From JANLQX01 sp043775075 (lineage in GTDB: Bacteria > Actinomycetota > Acidimicrobiia > Acidimicrobiales > JANYDT01), in contig JAYVSS010000385.1 of the NCBI GenBank assembly GCA_043775075.1, positions 1 through 23,344 on the forward strand: a stretch of DNA of 23,344 nt, in the 5' to 3' direction. Positions 7,461 to 14,884 of the stretch are shown one piece after another (within the stretch, counting starts at the first letter, position 1; each line of letters opens with the position of its first letter). Under the pieces are notes generated by a model that saw nothing but the letters and a program-made list of their open reading frames with translations, did no database searches and was not told the origin of the DNA. The translations under genes were made by a program, and so were the position numbers.

Positions 7461-8993
7461 TCAGGCGGAGAAATCGCTTCCGGAGCTGAACGACAAATCG
7501 TCGCCGGTCGAGGCGGGTGGGGCGGTGGTTGGGGTCGTTGATGGCGACGCGGGGTCTGGCGTGGCGAAAAGATCGCCTGATGCATCAACCGCCACGGGTC
7601 GCGCGAACTCGACCGGAGCGTTGACTGCGGGTACGGCGGGCACCGTCGGCGCCGCGGCAATAGTGATCACGACTGGAGCGGGAGTCGCCGGGACGGTCGG
7701 AACAACGGTCGTGGCCACTGGCGGAGGCGTGGGGGTCGAAGATCGTCCGCGGGCGACGGTGTAGCCGAACAATCCGATTCCGGCGGCCAACGACACGGCG
7801 GCGGCCACGCGCAGCACATTCGAGGCTCCCGCCGACTGCGCTTCATCGAGGAGGACCTCGTCGTCGGACTTCTGGGCAAAGAAGCGGCTCGGCGTGTTGC
7901 GTATCTTTGCCGCCTTTGGCGCCCTCTTCTTGGCGTGCTTGGCGCCGGAGCGGGGCGCGCCCTCGGCTTCGTTCTTCTTCGTCACCCCTTCTGCGGCCAA
8001 CGCCAAGCGTTGGTCCCGTTGGGCCAGGATGATGGCCGACGTGAGGCCGTCGGTCCACTTGTCGGAGCTAACGTCGGTGTCGGGTTCGATAGCTACTGCG
8101 TCGGTGTTCACCGCCTCGGTGTTCAGCGCCTCGGTGTTCAGCGCCTCGGTGTCCTCCATTTCGGGCGAGGAGAGTTTGGCCCGCTCGGCCCGCATTTTGG
8201 CAAAACGACCGGCTTTGGCCGCCGTTGGCGGTGGAATGCCCGGGGGTGCAGCGATGACGAGTGGGTCGGCGGCAACGTCGTCGCGTGTGGCCACGGCAAG
8301 CGCGTCAGCGTGGTCGGCATCTTCCGAAGCGTGCACTGTCGGGGCGTTGAACGCGGCGACAGCACTCGGCGTTGGAGCGGTCGCCGGGGAGAGGGGCATT
8401 GACGAAGCGACGGCGGAAACCAACGCCGCGTGCGATGCCGCCAGCTGGTGAAACGGGATGCCCGCGTCCAGGATGTCGGACGGGGGGGCGACGATTGACT
8501 GCGTCGACTCGGTGGGTTCTGTCGGGTGCGTCGACTCGGTGGGTTCTGTCGAGTGCGTCGACTCGGTGGGCTCTGACGGTTCGGTCCAACTGGCGAACTC
8601 GGTTTCCGGGGTTTCCGGGATTTCCTCGGTCGCGATCGTCGCCGCTTCGGGGGTAACAGGGGCCCACTCGGATGATTCAGTTACCGGTGTGTCCCAGGAC
8701 GCGCTGGACGGCCAAACAGGGTGGGGAGCGTCGCTCGATGCCGTTCCCCAACGGGGCGCGTCGTCGATCGAATCCCACTCGGTGGCCGAAGCCGTCGTTG
8801 CGGTCGAAACGGCCCACGGGATGCACACGCTGGCGGTCTCAACGGCCGAAGACTGTCGGGTCCATACGGAGCTACCCCAACCCAGCTCCTCGATGCCTGG
8901 TTTGGGGGTATCCCACGAACGAGCGGCGAGTTCGACGGCGAACGGCTCTTTCTCGTCGAGGGAAAGCGGGAACACTTCAGCTTCGTTTTGCAT
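7461..8993 (-). CDS. Unrecognised Trp-motif, low-complexity single-pass membrane protein
   Basis: A 510-residue protein I do not recognise. The N-terminal ~130 residues are acidic and carry spaced Trp motifs (SWDTP twice, EWDS, RWGT, SEWAP, ASWTEP). Then come three nine-residue Thr-Glu-Pro repeats, an Ala-rich part, four five-residue Asn-Thr-Glu-Ala repeats, and a Lys/Arg-rich patch (KHAKKRAPKAAK) before one membrane helix at about 393-415 (VLRVAAAVSLAAGIGLFGYTV). A ~95-residue Pro/Thr/Val tail follows. The positive patch before the helix predicts N-inside, so the large Trp-motif part would be cytoplasmic and only the tail outside. No signal peptide or enzyme motif is seen. The ATG at 8993 is well supported by GGAGG six bases upstream (9000-9004, minus). 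It is divergent from sufD with a 96-bp gap. It might be a scaffold or envelope-linking protein, but this is unproven. Confidence 0.75.
   Translation of the reverse strand: MQNEAEVFPLSLDEKEPFAVELAARSWDTPKPGIEELGWGSSVWTRQSSAVETASVCIPWAVSTATTASATEWDSIDDAPRWGTASSDAPHPVWPSSASWDTPVTESSEWAPVTPEAATIATEEIPETPETEFASWTEPSEPTESTHSTEPTESTHPTEPTESTQSIVAPPSDILDAGIPFHQLAASHAALVSAVASSMPLSPATAPTPSAVAAFNAPTVHASEDADHADALAVATRDDVAADPLVIAAPPGIPPPTAAKAGRFAKMRAERAKLSSPEMEDTEALNTEALNTEAVNTDAVAIEPDTDVSSDKWTDGLTSAIILAQRDQRLALAAEGVTKKNEAEGAPRSGAKHAKKRAPKAAKIRNTPSRFFAQKSDDEVLLDEAQSAGASNVLRVAAAVSLAAGIGLFGYTVARGRSSTPTPPPVATTVVPTVPATPAPVVITIAAAPTVPAVPAVNAPVEFARPVAVDASGDLFATPDPASPSTTPTTAPPASTGDDLSFSSGSDFSA
8098..8157. repeat. 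4 x 15 bp in-gene repeat
   Basis: Four 15-bp units at 8098-8112, 8113-8127, 8128-8142 and 8143-8157 (the middle two identical, GCCTCGGTGTTCAGC) encode the LNTEA pentapeptide array of the Trp-motif membrane protein. Confidence 0.8.
8500..8580. repeat. 3 x 27 bp in-gene repeat
   Basis: Units at 8500-8526, 8527-8553 and 8554-8580 share the core TGCGTCGACTCGGTGGG. They encode nine-residue Thr-Glu-Pro-Thr-Glu-Ser-Thr-His units of the Trp-motif membrane protein. The first two are nearly identical and the third has three or so changes. Confidence 0.85.
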
Positions 8994-9077
8994 AGGGAAC
9001 CTCCAAACGGTTTTGCCAGTGCATCGGCGAACCGATCGTCATACTTGAGCCGACCGGTAGACTACCCCTCCCGCAAA

Positions 9078-9083
9078 AAGGAG
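9078..9083 (+). promoter_or_regulatory. Ribosome-binding site that decides the sufD start
   Basis: AAGGAG (9078-9083, inside a longer AAAAAGGAG) is the only strong Shine-Dalgarno match near the 5' end of sufD. The triplet six bases downstream in the sufD frame is CTG (9090-9092). No ATG, GTG or TTG lies at a usable distance in that frame. Confidence 0.6.
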
Positions 9084-9089
9084 CAGGTT

Positions 9090-10310
9090 CTGTCGTCGGA
9101 TTCCAACTCGGTCGTTTCGTATGTGCCCGAACACGTCAACGAATTGCGTCTGCGTGCTCAGCTCGAACTAGCCGCTAAAGTCGCTCCCCGCGAAGCCGAA
9201 GAACTGTGGCGCTATAGCGGCATTGACCGGTTCTCGGCTCGACGGTTCGCGTCGGATCGCCTGCCCGAGGCTGTTGGTCGGCTGACCGTCGAACTGAGCG
9301 ACGAAGCCCGCGCCAAAGGGGTGACGATCACGACCGACGAAGTCAATGCCTTCGCCGATGACTACTTCGGCACACTCGGCCGGGCGTCAGTGGCCCATCG
9401 CTTGTTCATCGCCATTCCGGCCAACGTTGTTCTGACCGATCCCATTCGTGTCCGCACCACGTTGGCCGCGGCGGGGACCGTAGGTGGTTCGGTTCGCGTC
9501 TTCTGTGGCGTGAACAGCAGTGCCACCGTGCTCGAGGAGTTCCGCTCCAATGATCTCGGCGACGGCACATCGCTGCTGATCAGCGCCACTGTTCTGGAGT
9601 TAGCCGATGGGGCCCGCCTCCAACATGCGTCGGTCCAACTCCTCGGCGAACGTCACTGGATGGTGGCCACACTCCGGGCCGAAACCGGCCGAGACGCCAC
9701 TCTGTCGTCGATTGCCGTGGCCCTCGGTGGAGACTACGCCCGGCTCGAAACCACCGCCGTGGCTACGGCCAAGGGTGCTCACAGCGAGCTTCTGGCGGTG
9801 TACTTCGCCGGCAACGATCAGGTTCACGACTTTCGGACCCGGCAGGATCACGTGGCCCCGCGGACCACGTCGGACCTGCTGTTCAAGGGGGCGGTCGAAG
9901 ATCGAGCCCGTTCGGTGTATTCGGGTCTTATCCACATCGGCAAGGACGCTCGGGGCACCGTGGCCCATCAAACCAACCGCAATCTCCTACTGTCTGCAGG
10001 GGCCTCGGCGGAATCTGTGCCGAACCTCGAAATCGAAAACAACGATGTGCAGTGCTCGCACGCGTCAGCCATCGGTCCGATCGACGACGATCACCGGTAT
10101 TACCTGGAGAGCCGAGGCGTGCCCCCAAGCCAGGCTGACCGCCTGATTGTCCTGGGGTTCTTCGCCGATTTGTTGGCCCGTGTGCCTGATGACGCTCTGC
10201 GGGGCGAGCTGGAAGCCGTTGTCGGTGACAAGTTCGATCGCCGGGCGCAGTCCGAAATGTCCGAACTCGACCCGGCGGCCGCCCTCGCCCAACACGCGGT
10301 CACCGCATGA
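9090..10310 (+). CDS. sufD: Fe-S cluster assembly protein SufD, probable CTG start
   Basis: SufD, about 406 residues, the SufB-like partner in the SufBC2D scaffold. The C-terminal half has the family core: DLLFKGAVEDRARSVYSGLI-type sequence, a late NDVQCSHASAIGPIDDDHRYYLESRG and then ADRLIVLGFF, with the conserved Cys-Ser-His. The frame is open far upstream, but that part is antisense to the neighbouring gene. The start is placed at CTG 9090 because of AAGGAG six bases before it. Alternatives are GTG 9123, which has no ribosome-binding site, and TTG 9045, also without one. It overlaps the Rieske gene by ATGA and so is the first gene of a sufD-Rieske-sufC transcript, which must have its own promoter because minus-strand genes separate it from sufB. 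Confidence 0.93.
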   Translation: MSSDSNSVVSYVPEHVNELRLRAQLELAAKVAPREAEELWRYSGIDRFSARRFASDRLPEAVGRLTVELSDEARAKGVTITTDEVNAFADDYFGTLGRASVAHRLFIAIPANVVLTDPIRVRTTLAAAGTVGGSVRVFCGVNSSATVLEEFRSNDLGDGTSLLISATVLELADGARLQHASVQLLGERHWMVATLRAETGRDATLSSIAVALGGDYARLETTAVATAKGAHSELLAVYFAGNDQVHDFRTRQDHVAPRTTSDLLFKGAVEDRARSVYSGLIHIGKDARGTVAHQTNRNLLLSAGASAESVPNLEIENNDVQCSHASAIGPIDDDHRYYLESRGVPPSQADRLIVLGFFADLLARVPDDALRGELEAVVGDKFDRRAQSEMSELDPAAALAQHAVTA

Positions 10311-10669
10311 GCGACGATGTTTCCGTCGTCATCGGCCCGGCTTCGCGGTTCGCTCCGTCGTCCAGCACTCGGGTCACCGTCGTCGACGCCGTCGGGGTGG
10401 AGCATGCGATCGCCGTTGTCCGTATCCTCGACGATTTCTACGCCATCGGTGATCAATGCAGCCATGCCGACGTCTCGCTCAGCGGCGGCACGGTGTGGGA
10501 CGACGAGTGCGAACTCGAGTGTCCGAAGCATGGCAGCACGTTTTCGTTGAAGACCGGCCAACCGCAGTCGTTCCCCGCCACCCGGCCGGTGCCCACCTAC
10601 GACATTTCCCAGGTGGGCGACGACGTCGTTGTCCACCTTCGCACTCCCGCTCAAGCAGATTCCCAATGA
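10307..10669 (+). CDS. Rieske [2Fe-2S] ferredoxin, SUF-associated
   Basis: A 120-residue small Rieske protein. The cluster ligands are clear: Cys51-x-His53 in DQCSHADVSL and Cys72-x2-His75 in ECPKHGSTF. It belongs to the soluble ferredoxin-component group related to non-haem dioxygenase ferredoxins. In actinobacterial suf clusters such a gene often lies between sufD and sufC. It may deliver electrons for cluster assembly or be an early client of the scaffold; neither is shown by the sequence. Its start overlaps the sufD stop and its stop overlaps the sufC start, both by four bases, so the three are translationally coupled. Confidence 0.93.
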   Translation: MSDDVSVVIGPASRFAPSSSTRVTVVDAVGVEHAIAVVRILDDFYAIGDQCSHADVSLSGGTVWDDECELECPKHGSTFSLKTGQPQSFPATRPVPTYDISQVGDDVVVHLRTPAQADSQ

Positions 10670-11451
10670 CTCTTTCAATTACCGATCTGCACGCATCTAT
10701 CCCGGGCCGTGAGATCCTGCGCGGGGTGAATCTGAGCGTTGGCGCCGGCGAAGTACACGCCGTCATGGGCCCCAATGGGTCAGGCAAGTCCACCCTCAGT
10801 CATGTGCTGCTCGGGCGGCCCGGATACACCGACATTTCCGGGTCGGTTCTCCTCAACGGCCGCGAACTGCTCGGGTTGCCCACGTGGGAGCGGGTCCAGG
10901 CCGGACTGTTCCTCGGTATGCAGTACCCGACCGAAGTTCCCGGCGTGCAGCCATCGGAGATGTTGGCTGCGGCATTGCGCGCAGGCGGACGAGCCGACGA
11001 TGCCGAACACGTCATGGAACTCATGCGGGCCGAAGCCGACCGGATTGGATTCGACGAAAAGTTCCTCACACGGGCCATCAACGTGGACTTTTCCGGCGGC
11101 GAAAAGAAGCGCAACGAGACGGTGCAGCTCGGCGTGCTGCGGCCGTCGGTGGCAATCCTCGATGAGGTGGACTCCGGCCTCGATGTCGACGCCCTGCGTG
11201 CCGTGAGCCGTCGGGTCAAAGAAGCGTCGGCCGAGCAGGGCATGGCCGTCATCGCCATTACCCACTACCAGCGTCTTCTGGTGGAACTCACGCCAGACGT
11301 GGTCCACGTGTTCGTGAACGGACGCATCGTCCATTCCGGTGGCCCGGAGCTGGCCTTCGAGCTGGAGAAGACCGGGTACGAGCCCTATTTCGACGCCCCG
11401 GCGCCGCCAACCAGCGAACTCGACCCGTTCGCTGATCCATGCGCCCTGTAG
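10666..11451 (+). CDS. sufC: SufC ATPase of the Fe-S scaffold complex
   Basis: SufC, 261 residues, an ABC-type ATPase that is soluble and binds SufB and SufD, driving the conformational change of the scaffold. Visible motifs: Walker A GPNGSGKST (35-43), Q-loop region GMQYPTEVPGV, the SufC-type signature FSGGEKKR (142-149), Walker B VAILDEVDSGLD (162-173) and the His switch ITHYQR (His200). The C-terminus carries KTGYE as in the family plus a short acidic extension. It starts within the Rieske stop (ATGA). No sufS, sufU or sufT follows; the next gene is convergent 99 bases on, and I see no strong T-tract terminator in that gap (only a weak CGCGT/ACGCG stem at 11474-11488). Confidence 0.97.
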   Translation: MTLSITDLHASIPGREILRGVNLSVGAGEVHAVMGPNGSGKSTLSHVLLGRPGYTDISGSVLLNGRELLGLPTWERVQAGLFLGMQYPTEVPGVQPSEMLAAALRAGGRADDAEHVMELMRAEADRIGFDEKFLTRAINVDFSGGEKKRNETVQLGVLRPSVAILDEVDSGLDVDALRAVSRRVKEASAEQGMAVIAITHYQRLLVELTPDVVHVFVNGRIVHSGGPELAFELEKTGYEPYFDAPAPPTSELDPFADPCAL

Positions 11452-11550
11452 CTCTTCATGACCGTCGAGTGGGCGCGTTCGATACGCGTCAGACGCCGCG
11501 AGCACACCCACTGGCGTTGGTTTTAGGTGTCCGCCGGTCGGCGAAATGGC

Positions 11551-12825
11551 CTACGACGACCGCGGGATCGTCGTCGTGGCGGTCGTGGCAATCGATAGGG
11601 GAGCCGAGGTCGTTGTCGGGGCCACGGTCGTCGTTGTCGGCACGGCCAAAGCCGTCGTTGTCGACGATGTCTGGGCCGGGTTCACAACGCTCGTCGAAGC
11701 GGCGGGGCTGGTTGTCGACGAAGACAACGGCCGAGCGAGAGTCGGCGTTGCGGGGAGTGTCGTGGTGGGGCCGAGCGCGGCGACGGTGGTGGACGCTCCC
11801 GGGGCGATGGAGGGGCCCGGAGTGCCGGGCAGGGTCGAGGCCGTTGGGTCGGTGATTGGCGGAACCCAGGCATCGACGGGAGAGATACGAGAGGAGATGA
11901 ACCTGAGCGGGGTCGTTCCATCGGATACGTAGACCGGAATACCGTCCGGAGCAACCGTCGGGAAATAGTCGGCTGAGACCATTGGAATGCGCACGCATCC
12001 ATGCGACGCCGGAGAGCCCGGTACTGATGGCGCACCATGCACGGCGATTCCGCCGGCGAAATACAGCGGGTTATAGAGCAGGCCGAGCTTGGACTCACGC
12101 CAACCAATGACCCGACGGGCGACGCGGAACGAGCCGGCGGGGGTGATGGCCTTGTCACATCCGCTTTCGCCGGTTTCCGGGTCAAGCGTGCAGAAATCCT
12201 TGCCCGTGCCGCTCGACACCGACAGGATTTTCACCAGCGACCCGCCGCGGTACAGCGCCAGATACTGCTTGGGCAGACTCACTTCGATGCGATCGGGTCC
12301 GCCGTTCGGCATAATCGGGGCGGGTTGCGCGCCCGAGCGCAGGGCGTCCAGGGTTTGTGCTCCCGCCCGGCCGGTCCGGCCCAGACCGTTCGCCTTCTGA
12401 AATGCCATGACGGCATGAAATGTCTGATCGCCGTAGGTCCCGGTGACCTCGGGAACGTCGTACCGGGCCTGCTGCAGCAGGGTTTGCAGGTCGCTCACCG
12501 CCGCGCCCTTGGCCCCGGAGCCGATTCCAGAGGACGACACCTTGCCCGTGGCTGGTCGCCTGGTTCGAGAGACCGACGAGTTGGTCGCCGAGTTGGCTGC
12601 CGAGTTGGCTGCTGACGGAGCGCGTCTCGAGGTGGCTGGCGGAGCGCTTGGACCGCTGGTTCGCCCGGTTGATCCTTTCGACGGATCGGCTCCGGCCGGA
12701 GTTGCGTCGAAAGTGAACGTCGTTAGGACAACAACAGCGAGAACCGCCATCGCTGACCCGCGAGGACGAGTGGCGGGTCCTGGACTGCGAGCATGGCCAA
12801 TTCCACGTGAGAAACGTGAGAGCAC
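11551..12825 (-). CDS. L,D-transpeptidase with peptidoglycan-binding domain and Ser/Thr tail
   Basis: A 424-residue exported enzyme that makes 3-3 peptidoglycan cross-links or attaches proteins to the wall. A signal peptide is visible at about residues 26-47 (AMAVLAVVVLTTFTF, ending near AGADP). A low-complexity linker follows, then a PG_binding_1 domain at about 103-165 (AAVSDLQTLLQQ...TFHAVMAFQKANGL), then a YkuD domain from about 175. The active-site motif is HGAPSVPGSPASHGCVRIP with catalytic Cys about 277. The last ~100 residues are Ser/Thr/Pro/Ala-rich, an unusual tail that may span the envelope. The start is GTG at 12825, supported by AGGAGG nine bases upstream (12835-12840, minus). 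The stop lies in a short inverted repeat. Confidence 0.93.
   Translation of the reverse strand: MLSRFSRGIGHARSPGPATRPRGSAMAVLAVVVLTTFTFDATPAGADPSKGSTGRTSGPSAPPATSRRAPSAANSAANSATNSSVSRTRRPATGKVSSSGIGSGAKGAAVSDLQTLLQQARYDVPEVTGTYGDQTFHAVMAFQKANGLGRTGRAGAQTLDALRSGAQPAPIMPNGGPDRIEVSLPKQYLALYRGGSLVKILSVSSGTGKDFCTLDPETGESGCDKAITPAGSFRVARRVIGWRESKLGLLYNPLYFAGGIAVHGAPSVPGSPASHGCVRIPMVSADYFPTVAPDGIPVYVSDGTTPLRFISSRISPVDAWVPPITDPTASTLPGTPGPSIAPGASTTVAALGPTTTLPATPTLARPLSSSTTSPAASTSVVNPAQTSSTTTALAVPTTTTVAPTTTSAPLSIATTATTTIPRSS
11553..11577 (-). other. Hairpin over the L,D-transpeptidase stop
   Basis: ACGACGAC (11553-11560) and GTCGTCGT (11570-11577) are perfect complements around a nine-base loop, covering the last codons and touching the TAG stop (11551-11553). 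There is no T-tract after it on the minus strand. Part of the pairing follows from the repeated ACG/TCG codons, so it may be incidental. Confidence 0.3.
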
Positions 12826-12935
12826 GAACTGAATCCTCCTGCGTCAGCTCGGGGCAGCTGACTCTTCCAGTATCCCTCGCAACCCGTCCTCAGTCGGACC
12901 ACAGCTGGACCACAGTCTTCAACGCCGGAATGGCG

Positions 12936-13688
12936 CTAGCTGAGGCGGCGGTGGATCGTCCGGCCGAGCTGGGCCAAACCCATCATCGCGGTGGCGATGG
13001 CAGTAATCGCTGCGGTGTCAGCCACTCGCCCGGCGTGGGCCGGTACGGCCGCCGCGCCGAGCAGCCCAAACACCACGCACAGCACCCGGGTGGGACGTTC
13101 AGCCACCGTCACCACACCCACTTCGTCGAGTCCGGCATTGCCCGCCCGGGCCCGCACATATTCGAGCAGGATCACCGCTGCCCATCCACCCGCCGCCCAG
13201 CTCAACTGCCCGCCGACGACGACCAATGCGCCGAAAAACGCCAGTTCGGCCAGGCGATCGACGAAGGAATCGAGCACAAAGCCGGTGGCCGACGCCCGAT
13301 TCGACAAGCCGGCGACTGCTCCGTCGACCCCGTCGACGAGGGAACTGAAAAGGCACACGGCGGCGGCGAGCACGGGCCAGCGGGTGGCGATCGTCGGCAC
13401 CGTGCACGCCAACCACAATCCCGCGACGGTGACCACGCCCGGCCGTATGCGGAGGCGGGCGAGGGGCGTCGCCAGCCGATACGTGAAGGTCAGGAATAGC
13501 TTCAGGACGACGGTTTTGGACGGATCGAGATCCGGCGCCCGGTGCTGGATCTGCCAACGAGCAAACCAGCCGGGGAGGTCGGGAAGGGCGAAGTCGTAGC
13601 CGCTGGCGGACCACCGGGTGGCCACCGCCACCACCACGAGAACCCCGCCGCTGGCGATAAGGGCCCACGTGACCAGCATCAACGTCAT
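12936..13688 (-). CDS. CDP-alcohol phosphatidyltransferase-family membrane enzyme
   Basis: A 250-residue polytopic membrane protein of the CDP-alcohol phosphatidyltransferase family, which joins a CDP-linked lipid to an alcohol to make phospholipids. The catalytic signature is read as Asp119-x2-Asp122-Gly-x2-Ala-Gly-x8-Gly136-x3-Asp140-x3-Asp144. All four metal-binding aspartates and both glycines are present, but the usual Arg after Ala is Gly127. An extra N-terminal helix (MTLMLVTWALIASGGVLVVVAV) and an ERPTRVL motif are also seen. The acceptor alcohol (inositol phosphate, glycerol phosphate or other) cannot be told. The frame remains open to 14006, but that part overlaps the neighbouring gene antisense-like, so ATG 13688 is used, 55 bases after the preceding stop. 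It probably shares a transcript with the oxidoreductase upstream. Confidence 0.82.
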   Translation of the reverse strand: MTLMLVTWALIASGGVLVVVAVATRWSASGYDFALPDLPGWFARWQIQHRAPDLDPSKTVVLKLFLTFTYRLATPLARLRIRPGVVTVAGLWLACTVPTIATRWPVLAAAVCLFSSLVDGVDGAVAGLSNRASATGFVLDSFVDRLAELAFFGALVVVGGQLSWAAGGWAAVILLEYVRARAGNAGLDEVGVVTVAERPTRVLCVVFGLLGAAAVPAHAGRVADTAAITAIATAMMGLAQLGRTIHRRLS

Positions 13689-13743
13689 ACCGGTCGCCCC
13701 GCCCGAAAGCCTGGGACTGCCGGTACCACGGGGGCCGCACCGC

Positions 13744-14694
13744 TCACGGACGGACGATGATTTTGCCGAACTTCGCTCCCTCACGAAACCGCTCGTAGGC
13801 GGCGTTGACTTCGTCGAGGCTGAATGTGGCGGTGATCGGAACCGTGAACCGACCGGCGGCGAGGTGGGGGACGGCCTGGACCGTGACTCGATGGGCGGCG
13901 TCGGCCTTTTGCTCCAACGGTCGGGAGCGGAGCGTCGAGCCGCAAAGAGTCCCTCGCTTCCCCATGAGGGCCAAGAGATCGAGTTCGCCTTTACTCCCGC
14001 CTGCACTCACGCCGATGATGCTGATGCGTCCACCTGTGCGTAGCGATGCGATGTTGGCGGCCAGGTTTGACGCCCCAACGAGCTCCAAAATCACATCGAA
14101 GGGCCCGTGGTGAGCAAAGTCCGCGGGGTCAACGGCAGTCACCTGACTGGGTGCCAACGCCTCCACGGCCGGACGTCGGAGGGGATCGCGGACGGTCGCC
14201 ACCACCCATGCTCCGGTTCCCGCCGCCAATTGCACGGCGGCCACTCCGACCCCGCCGGCCGCCCCGTGCACGCACACGGTTTCGCCCATCCGCAGTTGGC
14301 ATTGGGTGAAGAGGGCGTCGTGGGCGGTGGTGAAGGCCTCGGGGAAGCCCCCCGCTTCATCCCACGAAACGTTCGGCGGGACCGCAATCAGCGTGCGTTC
14401 GTGCACCACGGCCAGTTCGGCCAGAGCCCCGCCGCCGACGACGGCCATCACTCGGTCACCGACGGAGAAGCGGATGGCGTCGGGCCCGGCGCTGACCACT
14501 TCTCCGGCCAGCTCAAGCCCGGGGATATCGGCGGGTGAGCCGGGGGGCGCCGGATAGAACCCGGCAATTTGCATCAGGTCGGCATTGTTCAGTCCTGCGG
14601 CCTTCACCCGGACGAGGACCTCGCCACGCCCCGGCACCGGGTCCGGGTGCTCGCGTACTTCGAGGGTTCCGTTGACAATGGTGGCAGCGCGCAC
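13744..14694 (-). CDS. Zinc-independent quinone oxidoreductase-like MDR protein
   Basis: A 316-residue medium-chain dehydrogenase/reductase of the NADPH:quinone oxidoreductase (QOR/zeta-crystallin) type. It has the N-terminal GroES-like fold (GRGEVLVRVKAAGLNNADL, GLELAGEVV, GDRVMAVV) and the Rossmann motif GAAGGVG at residues 144-150. Cysteine zinc ligands are absent, as expected for this branch. It would use NAD(P)H to reduce quinones, enones or a similar acceptor; the substrate is unknown. The start is GTG at 14694: no ribosome-binding site is visible, but a TACGAT hexamer lies exactly seven bases upstream, so a leaderless message is likely. The 225-base upstream gap holds repeats described separately. 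Confidence 0.88.
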   Translation of the reverse strand: MRAATIVNGTLEVREHPDPVPGRGEVLVRVKAAGLNNADLMQIAGFYPAPPGSPADIPGLELAGEVVSAGPDAIRFSVGDRVMAVVGGGALAELAVVHERTLIAVPPNVSWDEAGGFPEAFTTAHDALFTQCQLRMGETVCVHGAAGGVGVAAVQLAAGTGAWVVATVRDPLRRPAVEALAPSQVTAVDPADFAHHGPFDVILELVGASNLAANIASLRTGGRISIIGVSAGGSKGELDLLALMGKRGTLCGSTLRSRPLEQKADAAHRVTVQAVPHLAAGRFTVPITATFSLDEVNAAYERFREGAKFGKIIVRP

Positions 14695-14701
14695 GCACTC
14701 G

Positions 14702-14707
14702 ATCGTA
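14702..14707 (-). promoter_or_regulatory. Candidate -10 of leaderless quinone oxidoreductase gene
   Basis: TACGAT on the minus strand ends seven bases before the GTG at 14694, the spacing expected when transcription starts at the start codon. A convincing -35 is not visible. The gene lacks a ribosome-binding site, which supports the reading. Confidence 0.4.
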
Positions 14708-14752
14708 GGCCGAGCGGCCCGTCGCCAGCTCAGTGACTATTCGACGACACGA

Positions 14753-14801
14753 TGACCAAGAAACGACGTCGCTGATTGGTCAACGAGTCGCCGATTGGTC
14801 A
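14753..14801. promoter_or_regulatory. Three TTGGTCA half-sites upstream of quinone oxidoreductase gene
   Basis: TGACCAA (14753-14759), TTGGTCA (14776-14782) and TTGGTCA (14795-14801) form an inverted pair 16 bases apart plus a direct repeat 12 bases further. They are located 50-110 bases before the GTG start. This could be an operator, but no regulator gene is adjacent. The related GACCAA core also recurs in both copies of the 35-bp repeat. Confidence 0.3.
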
Positions 14802-14824
14802 TCGACAACTCTGAAGAGCGACCC

Positions 14825-14884
14825 CGGCGAGTGGCCCGACGAGGGGCCCGGCGAGTGGCCCGGCGAGTGGCCCGACGAAGGGCG
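14825..14884. repeat. 5 x 12 bp GC-rich tandem repeat
   Basis: Units CGGCGAGTGGCC (14825-14836, 14849-14860, 14861-14872) alternate with CGACGA(G/A)GGGC(C/G) variants (14837-14848, 14873-14884). It is intergenic, between the NlpC/P60 gene end and the quinone oxidoreductase promoter. The plus-strand frame would read Gly-Glu-Trp-Pro units, but no credible gene contains it. Confidence 0.85.

Noticed and set aside
13689..14006. N-terminal extension of the CDP-alcohol enzyme
   Set aside because: It overlaps the oxidoreductase gene on the same strand in another frame and gives a low-complexity Arg/Ser/Pro sequence.
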